From CAYPTB01 sp964413535 (GTDB taxonomy: Bacteria; Planctomycetota; UBA1135; GCA-002686595), in assembly GCA_964413535.1 (NCBI GenBank), contig CAYPTB010000029.1:174921-238920 (forward strand): a DNA stretch of 64,000 bases. The letters are read 5' to 3'. The notes under the pieces were generated by a model. That model worked only from the letters and a program-made list of their open reading frames with translations. It did no database searches and was not told the DNA's origin. The position numbers and the translations under genes were made by a program. Below are positions 45,833 to 55,725 of the stretch, piece after piece (the stretch's first letter is position 1; every line of letters begins with the position of its first letter).

Positions 45833-48427
45833 TCACTCTCCGATCTGGTTCAGCAGGATGGTGACGCGGCCGCCGCGGGCCAGGCCGAGGTCCGGAACGC
45901 CGTCGCGGTCGAAGTCGACGACGCGCGGCGAGCCCGAGATCGGACTGATGACCACGGCGGGGCCGAACGTCCCATCGCCGTTGCCGCGCCGCATCTCCGT
46001 GCCCAAGTACAGGACGTCCAAGGCGCCGTCCTCGTCGAGGTCCACGAGCACGCCCGCAGGGGTCGGGTTCGGCCAAACCGAGTGCATGGGGATCGGAGCC
46101 TGGAAGGTGCCGTCACCGTTCCCGAGCAGCGTGGAGCCCGAGACGCTGGCGTTGTTGACGTCCACGACCAAGTCCGTCGCCCCGTCGCGATCGACGTCGG
46201 CAATGACGACGTCTTCGATCCCATCGCTCATCTGCGCGACGACCGTTGGGGCACCGAAGGTCCCGTCGCCGTTCCCCGGCCACCAGAGGACTTCGGTGTC
46301 CTCCCCGATGACCAGATCGAGATCCGCGTCCGCATCGATCTTGCCGACGGTCAGGGTCCTGTGAACGAGGGGCAGCACCGTCGGCGACCCGAAGCCGCCC
46401 GAGCCGTCCCCCAGGACGATGGCGATGCCGCCATCGATCCCGCCCGTTCGCGCGATCACGTCGAGGACTCCGTCCGTGTTCAAGTCGACGACGAAGGCTC
46501 CTGACAAGAACGACAGCCCCATGGGCACGAAGACGGCAGCCGCGAACGTGCCGTCGCCGTTGCCCAGCGACCGATAGAAGCCATCCGACCAGTACGAACC
46601 CGCGACCAGATCGAGCGCGCCGTCCCCGTCGAGATCCCCGGCGCCAAAGAATCCCAGCAGGAAAGTCGGTAGAGGAGGTTGGAAAGGAGGTTGGACCGAC
46701 ACGATCACCGGTCCGAAGGTCCCGTCGCCGTTCCCGGCTCGGAACATCACCTGGCTCGGCGCGCCCGTCAGGCCCACGAGGTCCGCGTTCCCATCGCCAT
46801 CGAAGTCGCCCGCCAAGGCCCCGTCCCCGATCCAGAAGTCCTCCGGCCCTTCGAGGCTCCCGTCGCCGCGACCGCGCGACACGGTCATGATGGGATCCCA
46901 GTCGCCGCCTACCGAAAACTTCGGGACGGTGACGACGTCCTGGTCGCCGTCGGCGTCCAGGTCGCCAACGGCGATCAACCGCGCCTCGTTGGCGACGGGG
47001 AATTCGCGCCGCTCCCAGACGCCGCCCGGGCTCCAGCGGAGGATGCCGACGTTCTCGACGCTGTCGTTCGTCACCAGGATCTCCGCTCCCGGTTGGCCGT
47101 CCATGTCCCCCAGCGCGAAGTCTGCCTTGTCGGAGGACGGGGCGAAGGGATCGACCAGGCGCTCCTCGGGACCCAGCGTGCCGTCCCCGTTCCCGAAGCG
47201 CACCGCGAGGTCCTTGGACCCCAGGAACCGGATCGCCACGTCGACGTGCGTGTCGCCGTCGATGTCCCCGAGCCGGAGCTGGCGCGGGTCCTCCAGCGCC
47301 GGATAGCTCGTCGGAGGCCCGAAGGTCCCGTCGCCGTTGCCGAGCAGCACCGAGACGAGATCCCCGAACGACGACACTGCCACCGCGTCGAGAGCGCCGT
47401 CGTGGTCCATGTCGGCGAGCTCCACGTCGAAGATCCCCGATCCCTTGCCCGGAGTGGCGCCCGCGTCGAAGTCGGTCGGCGGGCCGAAGCCGCCGGCGCC
47501 GTCTCCGAGCATCACGGTCACGAAGCGCGATTCGCTCTTCGCGAGCACGAGGTCCGGGAAGAGGTCTCCGTCGATCAGCCCCACGTCGACCGCGCTGGGC
47601 GCTTTGACGACCGTGTACGTCGTCGGAGCCAGGAACCCGAGGGGGAACCTCCCCGGCAGGACGTGCACCGAGTCCGTCTCCGGGTCGACGACGACCGCGT
47701 CGATCCGGTTGTCGCCGTCCAAGTGAGCGAGCGCCAGGTCGAACGGAGCGTACTCCGTCACGCCGGTGACGGGCCACACCGAGTGGCCGTCGAGTCCGCC
47801 CATGCCGTCGGCGAGGTAGACGTGCAGGCGCAGCCCGCCGGACCAGTCGAGCGTGAGCACGTCCAAGACGCCGTCCTGGTCGAGGTGGCCGATCGCCAAC
47901 TCGAACGGATCGGGGATGAGCTTGGTCTCGAACTCGTGGAACAGCGGCTCGGTCACGACGCCCACGCCGAGGCGCGCGGCATTCGACACGGCGAGACCGC
48001 CTGGAGCCGACGCGTCGAACAGGAAGCACTGGAAGGTCGCCTGTACGCCGCACAAGTCGTCCGTCACGACGGATGTGTTGAAGAGCAGCGGCGAGCTCCC
48101 GTTCGCGTTGGTGAAGAAGAACTTCGCCGACCACGGCGGCTGGATCCACAGCGTCGCCGCGACGTTCGGATCGAAGATCGGATTCTCGAAGGCGCTGTAG
48201 ACGAGGACGCCGAGAACCGTCGGCGCGCCGTGCTCCACGCGGAAACCGAAGTTGCCGCCGATCACGGGCGCCCCGCGCGGCGTGCGGAGCACCGGCGCAG
48301 CCGTGCCCGCCTCGAGGTGCTTCAGCACGACTTCGGTACCGCACGCCTGCGCGCGCACCGAGGGCGCGAGCACGCCGAGCAACCCGAAGCCTAGGAGGAG
48401 CGGAGATCGGATTGAACGCGTGCGCAT
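45833..48427 (-). CDS. FG-GAP/VCBS repeat protein, secreted
   Basis: An 864-aa protein with a signal peptide (LLLGFGLLGVLAPSVRAQA). From about residue 170 to the end it consists of repeats alternating D-x-D-x-D calcium loops (DLDGDGALDLV, DVDRDGATDLV, DFDGDGNADLV) with GNGDGTFG signatures, seven of them exact or nearly so. Such repeats fold as a beta-propeller that binds Ca2+ and acts in adhesion or cell-surface binding. AGGAGG stands 5 nt before the ATG at 48427. No anchor is seen. Confidence 0.92.
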   Translation of the reverse strand: MRTRSIRSPLLLGFGLLGVLAPSVRAQACGTEVVLKHLEAGTAAPVLRTPRGAPVIGGNFGFRVEHGAPTVLGVLVYSAFENPIFDPNVAATLWIQPPWSAKFFFTNANGSSPLLFNTSVVTDDLCGVQATFQCFLFDASAPGGLAVSNAARLGVGVVTEPLFHEFETKLIPDPFELAIGHLDQDGVLDVLTLDWSGGLRLHVYLADGMGGLDGHSVWPVTGVTEYAPFDLALAHLDGDNRIDAVVVDPETDSVHVLPGRFPLGFLAPTTYTVVKAPSAVDVGLIDGDLFPDLVLAKSESRFVTVMLGDGAGGFGPPTDFDAGATPGKGSGIFDVELADMDHDGALDAVAVSSFGDLVSVLLGNGDGTFGPPTSYPALEDPRQLRLGDIDGDTHVDVAIRFLGSKDLAVRFGNGDGTLGPEERLVDPFAPSSDKADFALGDMDGQPGAEILVTNDSVENVGILRWSPGGVWERREFPVANEARLIAVGDLDADGDQDVVTVPKFSVGGDWDPIMTVSRGRGDGSLEGPEDFWIGDGALAGDFDGDGNADLVGLTGAPSQVMFRAGNGDGTFGPVIVSVQPPFQPPLPTFLLGFFGAGDLDGDGALDLVAGSYWSDGFYRSLGNGDGTFAAAVFVPMGLSFLSGAFVVDLNTDGVLDVIARTGGIDGGIAIVLGDGSGGFGSPTVLPLVHRTLTVGKIDADADLDLVIGEDTEVLWWPGNGDGTFGAPTVVAQMSDGIEDVVIADVDRDGATDLVVDVNNASVSGSTLLGNGDGTFQAPIPMHSVWPNPTPAGVLVDLDEDGALDVLYLGTEMRRGNGDGTFGPAVVISPISGSPRVVDFDRDGVPDLGLARGGRVTILLNQIGE

Positions 48428-48551
48428 CGAAGCCTCCTTGCTCGCGAGCCCTTCATCGAGCCCCGTGTTTCATGACGAAGCTACCACTCCTGAGGGATTC
48501 GTGTACGACTGACCGACAATGGGTCGGCTCGAGTCGGGATTCCGGTGATGA

Positions 48552-49292
48552 ATCGAACCGACCCACGCTCGGAACCTTGCCTTCGCCAAGCTCCAACGGA
48601 TCCGGGAGGGCCGCGAGGTCGATCGGCACGGTGAGCGCGGCGTGTTCCTGCCGGAGACGTGGCGCTTCGGCTCGGCGATCTGCGCCTTCACCTCGGAGGT
48701 CTTCTATGAAGGCAAGCTGCGCCCCACGCGCGAGAGGAACCTCGAGCAGCAACGGCTTTCGGGTGGACCGTTGGACGGCGCGGGCCTCTGGGTCTGCGAA
48801 GTTCCCCACGACGGGAATCGGAACGCTTCCGACGAAGAGGTCGACGCCGTAGCGGAGCTGGTCGACCGATTGCTCGCACCGGGATCGCGATGGATCGACT
48901 CCGCCGGCGTCGCCGCCCAGATGACGGCGGCCGACATCCTCGTCGTGGCGCCGTACAACGCGCACGTGGTCCGGTTGGCCGAGCGCTTGGACGTGGAGGT
49001 CGGTTCGGTCGATCGCTTCCAGGGCCGCGAGGCACCGGTGGTCATCTACTCGATGGCCACGTCGCGTCCCGAGGACGCACCGCGCGGGATGGAGTTCCTC
49101 TACAGCCTGAACCGGCTCAACGTCGCCACCTCGCGCGCGAAGTGCGCCGCCATCGTCGTTGCGAGCCCGCGCCTGTTCGAGCCCGAGTGCAAGAGCCCGC
49201 GCCAGATGCAGCTCGCGAACGCGCTGTGCCGCTTCCGCGAGATGGCGACGACCGTACCGGGCTTGGCGTCGACATCGGCATCGTCGCAGTAG
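48552..49292 (+). pseudogene. C-terminal remnant of a superfamily-1 helicase (TM0106/Dna2-Nam7 type)
   Basis: The frame opens after a TGA at 48549 and encodes only the last part of a helicase: FLPETWRFGSAICAFTSEVFYEGKL, ILVVAPYNAHVVRLAERLDV, VGSVDRFQGREAPVVIYSM (motif V) and YSLNRLNVATSRAKCAAIVV (motif VI). Walker A, Walker B and the N-terminal RecB-like nuclease half, expected in full-length TM0106-type proteins, are absent. The residual part keeps clean coding sequence, so decay is recent or the fragment is expressed from GTG at 48642. It ends shortly before the duplicated repeat-protein genes. Confidence 0.75.
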
Positions 49293-49303
49293 AATCGCCG
49301 AGA

Positions 49304-51880
49304 GTGGAGAAGAGGATCGTCATCGCGCTGGCTGCCTGCGCGCTCCTCGTCGCGGGTTTGGGTTGGTGGGCGTTCGACGTGGAATCGGCGCCCATTCCCG
49401 TTCCGACGGAGCTAGCACCCCGCGAGAGCTCGCTCGCGGAACCGCAGCGAACATCGCTCGAGCCCATCGCCGAGCTGCGTGAGGTCGAGTCGCTCGGAGT
49501 CGCCCACTCGGAACGTCCCGCCGAGAACGCGCAACGCGAGCTCGCACCGGTTGACGAGGCCGACCCCTCGCGCTGTGCGCTCGTCGGGCGCGTCGTCGAC
49601 GGTGACGGGCGTCCGCTGGCCGGCCTGTCGCTCGCCTTCCGGGCGTACGGTCGATGGTGCGACGACGCCGAGGCGGACGACACTTCCTGGATCCGCGACG
49701 GCCGCTATCAGGGCCTGGACGGCTCGACCGATGCCACGGGCGCGTTCCGAGTCGACGCGCCGGTTCCCACGGCGGAGATCGTGTCGCTGCGTCTCGAGCT
49801 CGACGCGCACCACACGGCGGAGACGCATTACTACGGAGGGACGCACTCGCGCTCGAAGCGCGCGCTCGGACCGGGCGTGAACGACCTGGGTACGTTCGCG
49901 CTGCTCCGCGCGGGAAGCGTGTGGGGCCGCGTCCACGCCGAGGACGGAACCCCTCTCGCCGGAGCGAAGGTCAAGCTCGGATCGAGCCTCGCCACGACGA
50001 TCGGCGTCGACTGCGTGTCGGAAGACTCAGGTCTCTATCGGATCGAGCACGCGCCGCCCGGCGAGCACGGCATCGCCGTCCAGCTCGAAGGCTACGTCAG
50101 CCGTTTCGAGTCGCCGGTCGTGATCGTGGCCGGGATGGACGTGCGCGGACCGGACTTCGTGCTCGCGCGCGCTCCGACGCTCCAGGGCCGAGTCGTGGAC
50201 GAGCACGGACGACCTCTCGCGGGCGCACGGCTTTGGTGTTGGCCCGACCTCAGGAGCCTCGGGAGCGGGAGCGGCGCCGGCGCCGAATCGGGACCGGATG
50301 GCCGCTTCGTCATCCACCTGCACCACGACGTCGACCATCACTCGCTCGAGGTGACCCTCGACGGTCACGATCCCTTCACGTCGGGCGGCACGGTGTACGC
50401 GCCCGGTACCGAAGGCATCGAGATCGTCCTTCCGATCGCTGCCGAAGTCGTGCTGCTCGTCGTCGACCGCGAGACGAAGGAGCCCCTCGAGATCCTCGAC
50501 ACGTTCGTCGTGCGCGACGATGCCAGAGGGTGGACGAGCTGGACTCCCTACTACCAGGAGCACGCCGGCGGTCGCGTGCGAGTCGAAGCGCGGCCGAACG
50601 TGGATCAGATCCGGGTCGCAGCTCCCGGATACCACGAGGGGTTCGTCGGCGCGGCGGCCGGTGAAACGACCGTCGAGCTCCTCCGCGGACCCGAGTTGCG
50701 CGGGCGCGTGCTCGCGAACGGACGTCCGGTGCCGCATCCGAACATCGCCGTGCAAGAGGGTTCCATCGACGACGACCACGGGTGGAGCGGAAACGACGCG
50801 ACCCGCGCGCAACATCGAGGCGAGGCCGACGGCAGCTTCCACATCGGGCTCTCCGACTACGGGACCTATCGCATCGAAATCCATGGAGCGTCCGCGGTGC
50901 CGTTGCTGCTCGTGCCCGTGGAGGTTCCCGAAGAGGGCATGCTCGACCTCGGCGATCTCGAGCTCCCGCGCGGCGCGGCGATCCTCGGCCGAGTGGACCT
51001 TCCCGCGGGAGTTCCGCTCGATGGATTCGAGATCCACGTGCCGGAGATCTCGCGTCACGAAGCCATGGCTCTCACGGACGAGCGCGGGGAGTTCGCCCTC
51101 GAGAACCTGCCGCCCGGCAAGCGCATCCTGAGAGTGACGAAGGAAGGCGTGCTGTCGAACGATCCACGCGACTCCGTCGAGGTGGACCTCGCCGACGGCG
51201 AGCGCCGTTCGATCGTGCTCGCCGTCGACCCGACGCGACTCTTGTGCCGCCTCACGGTGACGGTCCTGTCGGCGGGGGTGCCTTTGCAGGGACTCCGCGT
51301 TTCGCTCCAATCGATCGCGGCGGACGAGGAATGGGCGGGATCGCTGGGAGAAACGGACGAGCGGGGAGTGGCGTCGGGTCTCGTGTGCGTCGGCATGGAG
51401 TCACGACTCGTGCTCTCCGGCTCCCAGCGCTTCGAGCTCCGTCCGAACCTCGCGCCGATCACGCTGCAGTTCGGCTCGCCCCTCGAGCTCGTGGTCGAGC
51501 TCGAAGTCGGCCGGCTCGAACTCTCCTGGCCGGCCGCTCCGGACTTCGAACCAACGGCCGCGGACACTCCCGACGAGGAGTTTGCGATGCTCGGCCAGCT
51601 CGACGAGATCCTGGTGGGCATCGGCATCTCCCGCGCTGGACAGTCCGAGCAAGTTCGATGGATGGGCCTGCCGGAGACGCGCGAGAGCGGTGGGATCGTC
51701 TTCCACGTCGTCGAGCTCGGCCCGCTCGAGCCCGGCAGCTACGTCGTGCGCGTGATGGAAGCGAGGCTCGCGGATGGCGACGTTGGAGAGAGTGGCTGGA
51801 GTTGGCCGCCGTCCTTCCGCCCGCAGCGCATCTCGAGCGCCGTAGTCGAAGCGGGGCAGGTCGCGATCTGTCGGTTCTAG
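49304..51880 (+). CDS. Membrane-anchored carboxypeptidase-regulatory-like repeat protein, copy 1
   Basis: An 858-aa protein anchored by one N-terminal helix (ALAACALLVAGLGWWAF). Several CarboxypepD_reg-like beta-sandwich units follow, recognisable by GRVVDGDGRPLAGLSLAF, GRVHAEDGTPLAGAKVKL, GRVVDEHGRPLAGARLWC, GRVLANGRPVPHPNIAV and GRVDLPAGVPLDGFEI, each with a later YRIEHAPPG-type turn. These domains usually bind or display rather than catalyse. The GTG start at 49304 is aligned with that of copy 2. It ends CRF, as does copy 2. Confidence 0.82.
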   Translation: MEKRIVIALAACALLVAGLGWWAFDVESAPIPVPTELAPRESSLAEPQRTSLEPIAELREVESLGVAHSERPAENAQRELAPVDEADPSRCALVGRVVDGDGRPLAGLSLAFRAYGRWCDDAEADDTSWIRDGRYQGLDGSTDATGAFRVDAPVPTAEIVSLRLELDAHHTAETHYYGGTHSRSKRALGPGVNDLGTFALLRAGSVWGRVHAEDGTPLAGAKVKLGSSLATTIGVDCVSEDSGLYRIEHAPPGEHGIAVQLEGYVSRFESPVVIVAGMDVRGPDFVLARAPTLQGRVVDEHGRPLAGARLWCWPDLRSLGSGSGAGAESGPDGRFVIHLHHDVDHHSLEVTLDGHDPFTSGGTVYAPGTEGIEIVLPIAAEVVLLVVDRETKEPLEILDTFVVRDDARGWTSWTPYYQEHAGGRVRVEARPNVDQIRVAAPGYHEGFVGAAAGETTVELLRGPELRGRVLANGRPVPHPNIAVQEGSIDDDHGWSGNDATRAQHRGEADGSFHIGLSDYGTYRIEIHGASAVPLLLVPVEVPEEGMLDLGDLELPRGAAILGRVDLPAGVPLDGFEIHVPEISRHEAMALTDERGEFALENLPPGKRILRVTKEGVLSNDPRDSVEVDLADGERRSIVLAVDPTRLLCRLTVTVLSAGVPLQGLRVSLQSIAADEEWAGSLGETDERGVASGLVCVGMESRLVLSGSQRFELRPNLAPITLQFGSPLELVVELEVGRLELSWPAAPDFEPTAADTPDEEFAMLGQLDEILVGIGISRAGQSEQVRWMGLPETRESGGIVFHVVELGPLEPGSYVVRVMEARLADGDVGESGWSWPPSFRPQRISSAVVEAGQVAICRF

Positions 51881-51960
51881 CGGCGAATCTCTCGGGCTAC
51901 GACGCAACTCGAGTTCCCGATGCCCGCAGCGCTGCGAACCCGTCCCCTTCGTGCGCGGCT
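51881..51960 (+). repeat. Downstream flank of copy 1, duplicated after copy 2 (54563-54640)
   Basis: About 70 bp past each stop are recognisably alike: GCAACTCGAGTTCCCGATGCCCGC after copy 1 (in parts) against GCAGCTCGAGCCCCGGATGTCCGC after copy 2. The duplicated unit thus reaches beyond the coding region. Confidence 0.6.
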
Positions 51961-51973
51961 AGAATCCGCGGTG

Positions 51974-54562
51974 GTGAGAGCGAGGATCGGCTTCGCGTTG
52001 ATCGCCTGCGCGCTGCTCGTCGCGGGCTTGGGTTGGTGGGCGTTCGAGTTCGAACCTGCGCCCATTCAAGTTCCGTCGCATTCCGCTAGCGACGGCCCGG
52101 CGCTCCCGATACCGCAGCCAACTCCGACCGAGCAGATTGTCGAGCCGAGCGAGGCCGAGGTTTCACTCGAGGACGAGCCCGCGGTCCCGCACGCGGAGAC
52201 CACTCGTCGCGAGCCCGCCGCAGTCGACGGCGCCGAGGACAGGCATTGCACGCTCGTCGGACGAGTCGTCGACGGCGAAGGCAACGCGCTCGCGGGCGTC
52301 TCGGTCACCTTCCGAACCTACGGCTCGTGGTCGGAGGTTCCGGAAGCTATCGGAGTGCCGTGGATCGTCGACGAGGAGTATCGCGGTCTCGCTACCTCGA
52401 CGACGGCGACCGGCGAGTTCCGAGTCGAGGCTCCCGTTCCGACTGCCGAAGTCGTCGAGTTGCGCGTCGAGCTCGACGCGTTCCACACGACGGAAGAGCT
52501 TCACTACGGAGGAAGGGGCGGACGCGCGCGTCGCGCGATCGCACCGGGCACGAACGACCTCGGCACGTTCACGCTGCCCTCAGCGGGGAGCGTCTCGGGC
52601 CGCGTCGTGAGCGAAAGCGGTTTCGCGATCGCCGGCGCGAAGGTCTTCCTCTCGTCGCCGATCGCCGTCGAATGCGAGACGGACAGCGCCGGGCGCTATC
52701 GAATCGAGCACTGGCCCCCGGGCGATTGCGGCCTGGGCGTCGATGCCAACGGCTACCTGAGCCAGTTCCAAGCACCGGTCACGGTCGTCGCCGGAAGAGA
52801 CGTCGCTCGTCCCGACATCGTGCTCGCGCGCGCGCCGACACTCCGGGGCAGAGTCGTCGACGAGCACGGGCAGCCCCTCGCAGGAGCCCAAATCCGCTGT
52901 TGCCTCTCTATTCTCATGCTCGACGACCTCGACGCCAGAGAGGGTCCGCGAGGGTGGGGCGAAGCGATCGGCACCTCCGAGTCGGGTTCGGACGGACGAT
53001 TCGTCCTCCACCTTCCCTACGACAGAGATCACCGGGTCGAGGTCACTCTCTCGGGTCACGATCCGTTCACGGCGCCGAAGTACGCCCCCGGCACGGAAGG
53101 CATCGAAGTCGTCCTCCCCACCGCTGCGGAAGTCGCGCTGCGCGTCGTCGACCGCGAGACGAAGGAGCCGGTCGAACTCTTCGACACGCACGTCGTCCGG
53201 AAGGACTTCGTGCAGACCCCGTGGCTCCCCCACTACACGACCCATCCGGACGGCCGCGTGCAGATCGAGGCTCGACCGGACGTCGATCGCATCCGCATCG
53301 CCGCGCCCGGCTACCGCGAGGACGAAGTCGCGGCGAAAGCCGGCGCGAAGACGATCCGCCTGCGCCGCGGGCCGGAACTCTTGGGGCGCCTCGTGTCGAA
53401 CGGGTTGCCCGTGCCGCACCCGAGCGTCCTCGTGGAGCGCAGGGCTTCGGCTTCGTTCGACTTCGATTCCTTCGACCGCAACCGGCCGTGGGAAGGCGAT
53501 GTCGACACGCGCTCGTCGCACCGCGGCGAAGCCGACGGCACCTTCCGCATCGGGCTCTCCCGCGATGGCGACTATCGCCTCGAGATCTACGGCTCCTCTT
53601 CGATGCCGCTCGTGCTCGCCCCGGTGGACGTTCCGCGCGAAGGCACGCTCGATCTCGGCGATCTCGAGCTCCCGCGCGGCGCCGCGATCGACGGTCGCAT
53701 CGAGTTGCCGCCCGGGGTTCCGCTCGGCGGGTTCGCGATCCACGTGCCGGCCATCTCGCGCGACGAGCCGTTGACGTACACCGACGGCGGCGGCGGTTTC
53801 CGACTCGAGAACCTGCCGCCGGGCGATTGCGGGATCGCGGTCAACAAGGAGGGCGTGCTCGAAGAGCGCACATCGCCCGAGCGCTTGGTCCGACTGGTCG
53901 ACGGAGAACGCCAAACGGTCGTGATCGCGGTGGATCCCGAGCGGCTCTTGGTCCGCGTCACCGTGACCATCTCCTCGCACGGTGTCCCTCGTCCGGACAT
54001 CGCCGTCAGGTTCGAGTCCTACTACCAGGACGACGAGTGGTTCGACGAGACGGACTCGCGAGGCGTCGCGCGGGGCACCGCTCGCATCGGGACGAAGACG
54101 CGGCTCGTGCTCACGGCGCCGGCGGGCATCCAGTTCGTCCCCGACGTCGAACCGATCGTGCTGGAGTTCGGGTCTCCGCGGGAGATCACGGTCGAGCTCG
54201 ACACAGGGCAGCTCGAGCTCGCTTGGCCGAAGGCGCCGGAAACCGTTCCATCGAACGCTCGGTCTCGCCAGCTCGCGTTAGTCGAGCATCACAACCTGGG
54301 CATCGGCCTGTCGCGCGACGGGGACGCGGAGCAAGTGCACTGGATGAGCCGAGGGTTCGCAAGGACGCGCGCGAGCGACGGGCTCGAAGTCCTCGAGCTC
54401 GACTTGATCGAGCCCGGCGGCTACGTCGTCCGGATGATGGAAGCCACCCACGCAGACGGATTCGACGCCGACGGTGACTGGGACTGGCCGCCGCCTTTCC
54501 GGCCGCAGCGCGAGTCGCGCGCAGTGGTCGTGGCGGGACAGGCCGCGACCTGTCGGTTCTAG
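51974..54562 (+). CDS. Membrane-anchored carboxypeptidase-regulatory-like repeat protein, copy 2
   Basis: An 862-aa tandem paralogue of the preceding gene, colinear over its whole length. Shared blocks include CALLVAGLGWWAF, LARAPTL-GRVVDEHG, LELPRGAAI and the C-terminal CRF. It differs by a longer segment near residue 310 and many substitutions, so the duplication is not recent. I chose GTG at 51974; the bases before it (TAGAATC, GC, then GTG) parallel those before copy 1. An upstream ATG at 51920 is in frame. Confidence 0.82.
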   Translation: MRARIGFALIACALLVAGLGWWAFEFEPAPIQVPSHSASDGPALPIPQPTPTEQIVEPSEAEVSLEDEPAVPHAETTRREPAAVDGAEDRHCTLVGRVVDGEGNALAGVSVTFRTYGSWSEVPEAIGVPWIVDEEYRGLATSTTATGEFRVEAPVPTAEVVELRVELDAFHTTEELHYGGRGGRARRAIAPGTNDLGTFTLPSAGSVSGRVVSESGFAIAGAKVFLSSPIAVECETDSAGRYRIEHWPPGDCGLGVDANGYLSQFQAPVTVVAGRDVARPDIVLARAPTLRGRVVDEHGQPLAGAQIRCCLSILMLDDLDAREGPRGWGEAIGTSESGSDGRFVLHLPYDRDHRVEVTLSGHDPFTAPKYAPGTEGIEVVLPTAAEVALRVVDRETKEPVELFDTHVVRKDFVQTPWLPHYTTHPDGRVQIEARPDVDRIRIAAPGYREDEVAAKAGAKTIRLRRGPELLGRLVSNGLPVPHPSVLVERRASASFDFDSFDRNRPWEGDVDTRSSHRGEADGTFRIGLSRDGDYRLEIYGSSSMPLVLAPVDVPREGTLDLGDLELPRGAAIDGRIELPPGVPLGGFAIHVPAISRDEPLTYTDGGGGFRLENLPPGDCGIAVNKEGVLEERTSPERLVRLVDGERQTVVIAVDPERLLVRVTVTISSHGVPRPDIAVRFESYYQDDEWFDETDSRGVARGTARIGTKTRLVLTAPAGIQFVPDVEPIVLEFGSPREITVELDTGQLELAWPKAPETVPSNARSRQLALVEHHNLGIGLSRDGDAEQVHWMSRGFARTRASDGLEVLELDLIEPGGYVVRMMEATHADGFDADGDWDWPPPFRPQRESRAVVVAGQAATCRF

Positions 54563-54620
54563 CAGCGAGCCCGAGTCCCTTCGAGGCAGCTCGAGCCCCG
54601 GATGTCCGCCGCTTCGAGAT

Positions 54621-54777
54621 CCGCCGTTGCTCGACGACGTCGTGTTTCACTGCCAGCAGGCGCTACCCGGCCGAGTCGCTGGAGCCGTCGTTGGAGGAGA
54701 CGCACACCGCCCTGCAGATCGCGCGTGACGCATACGACGCGATCGTGGCGCGACTTCCCAGCGATGCACATCCCTGA
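54621..54777 (+). pseudogene. Remnant of a HEPN-domain protein
   Basis: Two out-of-frame pieces of a HEPN protein. 54621-54662 reads PPLLDDVVFHCQQA, the first HEPN helix (usual FHAQQAAEKALKAL). 54661-54777, in another frame, reads RYPAESLEPSLEETHTALQI and then ARDAYDAIVARL before a stop, the final helix. The middle, including the RxxxxH active-site segment, is deleted. No nucleotidyltransferase (MNT) partner is seen nearby. Confidence 0.65.
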
Positions 54778-54813
54778 CTCGTACGGTCGCGTCGCTCGCG
54801 CGGTACTTCGGGC

Positions 54814-55725
54814 TCACTCGCGGCGGACGATCAGGCGGTCGGGGATTTCGTTCGGGTCGTTCGGGCCGACGGGGAAGTGTTCGGCGAGGACGGCGCCGCA
54901 GGCGTCGATGCCGGCGACGAGGCCTTCGGCGAGCGAGCCGCGCGCGATGCCGGCGAGGATGGCCTCGCGCGTCTTCGCCCAGTGCTCGGCGCCGACGCTC
55001 GCGTCGATGCCCTCGTCGCCGAGGACGACGACGCGGCGCTCGAACAGGCTGACGAAGAGCAGCACGCCGGTCGCGCCGGCCGTGCGGTGGAGGCCCGCGC
55101 GGTAGAACTCCTGGAAGGCCTGCTCCTCCACCATCGCGTCGGCGCGTGCCTCGCCGACGAAGAGGCGGCGCAGGTCGGGCAGCGCGCACGCGGCGGCGTA
55201 GCCGGCGGCGCCGAGCGCGAGCTGCGCGAGGATCAGCCAGTAGGGCGCATCCCAGGGGAGCCAGGGCTCGAGCAACGCGCTGCCGACGAGCAGCGAGACG
55301 AGCGCGGCGAGCCAGCACGCGCCCGGGTACGGGTCGGAGCGCTCGAGCACGACCGGGACGACCTCGCCCACGGTGCGCGTCTCGGCGCGGACGAGCGCGG
55401 CGTGCACCTTCCGCTGCTCCTCGGGGCCGAGCACGGCGCGCGCGCGGTAGCGGCGCTGTCGCATCAGAGCTCGCCCGACGAAGAAGACGATGATCACCGC
55501 GAGGACCCACGGCCCGACGTCGCCCATGCGGTAGAGCCAGGGGTGGGCGCCAGGCTTCCAGTCGCCCTGGAGCGTGCGCGCGAGCGCGGCGACCGCCAGG
55601 AGCGCGGCGCCTTCGCCGCAGGCCGTCGTCACCCTGCGCGCACTCGACCCGCTCGTCGCCGTGCTCGCATTCACCGCTGCGCTCGTGCTCGGCGCTGCGC
55701 TCGTTCTCTTCGTTGCGCTCACCAT
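54814..55725 (-). CDS. TPM-domain membrane protein
   Basis: A 303-aa protein. Hydrophobic segments near residue 70 (VGPWVLAVIIVFFVGRAL) and residues 140-175 frame or interrupt a C-terminal TPM-phosphatase-like domain (RAETRTVGEVVPVVLERSD; GVLLFVSLFERRVVVLGDEGIDA; ILAGIARGSLAEGLVAGI). Its start overlaps the end of the preceding TPM gene (ATG at 55725, or GTG at 55722 giving GTGA). This second-type TPM protein usually accompanies LemA and a YgcG-type protein, as here. Confidence 0.83.
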   Translation of the reverse strand: MVSATKRTSAAPSTSAAVNASTATSGSSARRVTTACGEGAALLAVAALARTLQGDWKPGAHPWLYRMGDVGPWVLAVIIVFFVGRALMRQRRYRARAVLGPEEQRKVHAALVRAETRTVGEVVPVVLERSDPYPGACWLAALVSLLVGSALLEPWLPWDAPYWLILAQLALGAAGYAAACALPDLRRLFVGEARADAMVEEQAFQEFYRAGLHRTAGATGVLLFVSLFERRVVVLGDEGIDASVGAEHWAKTREAILAGIARGSLAEGLVAGIDACGAVLAEHFPVGPNDPNEIPDRLIVRRE

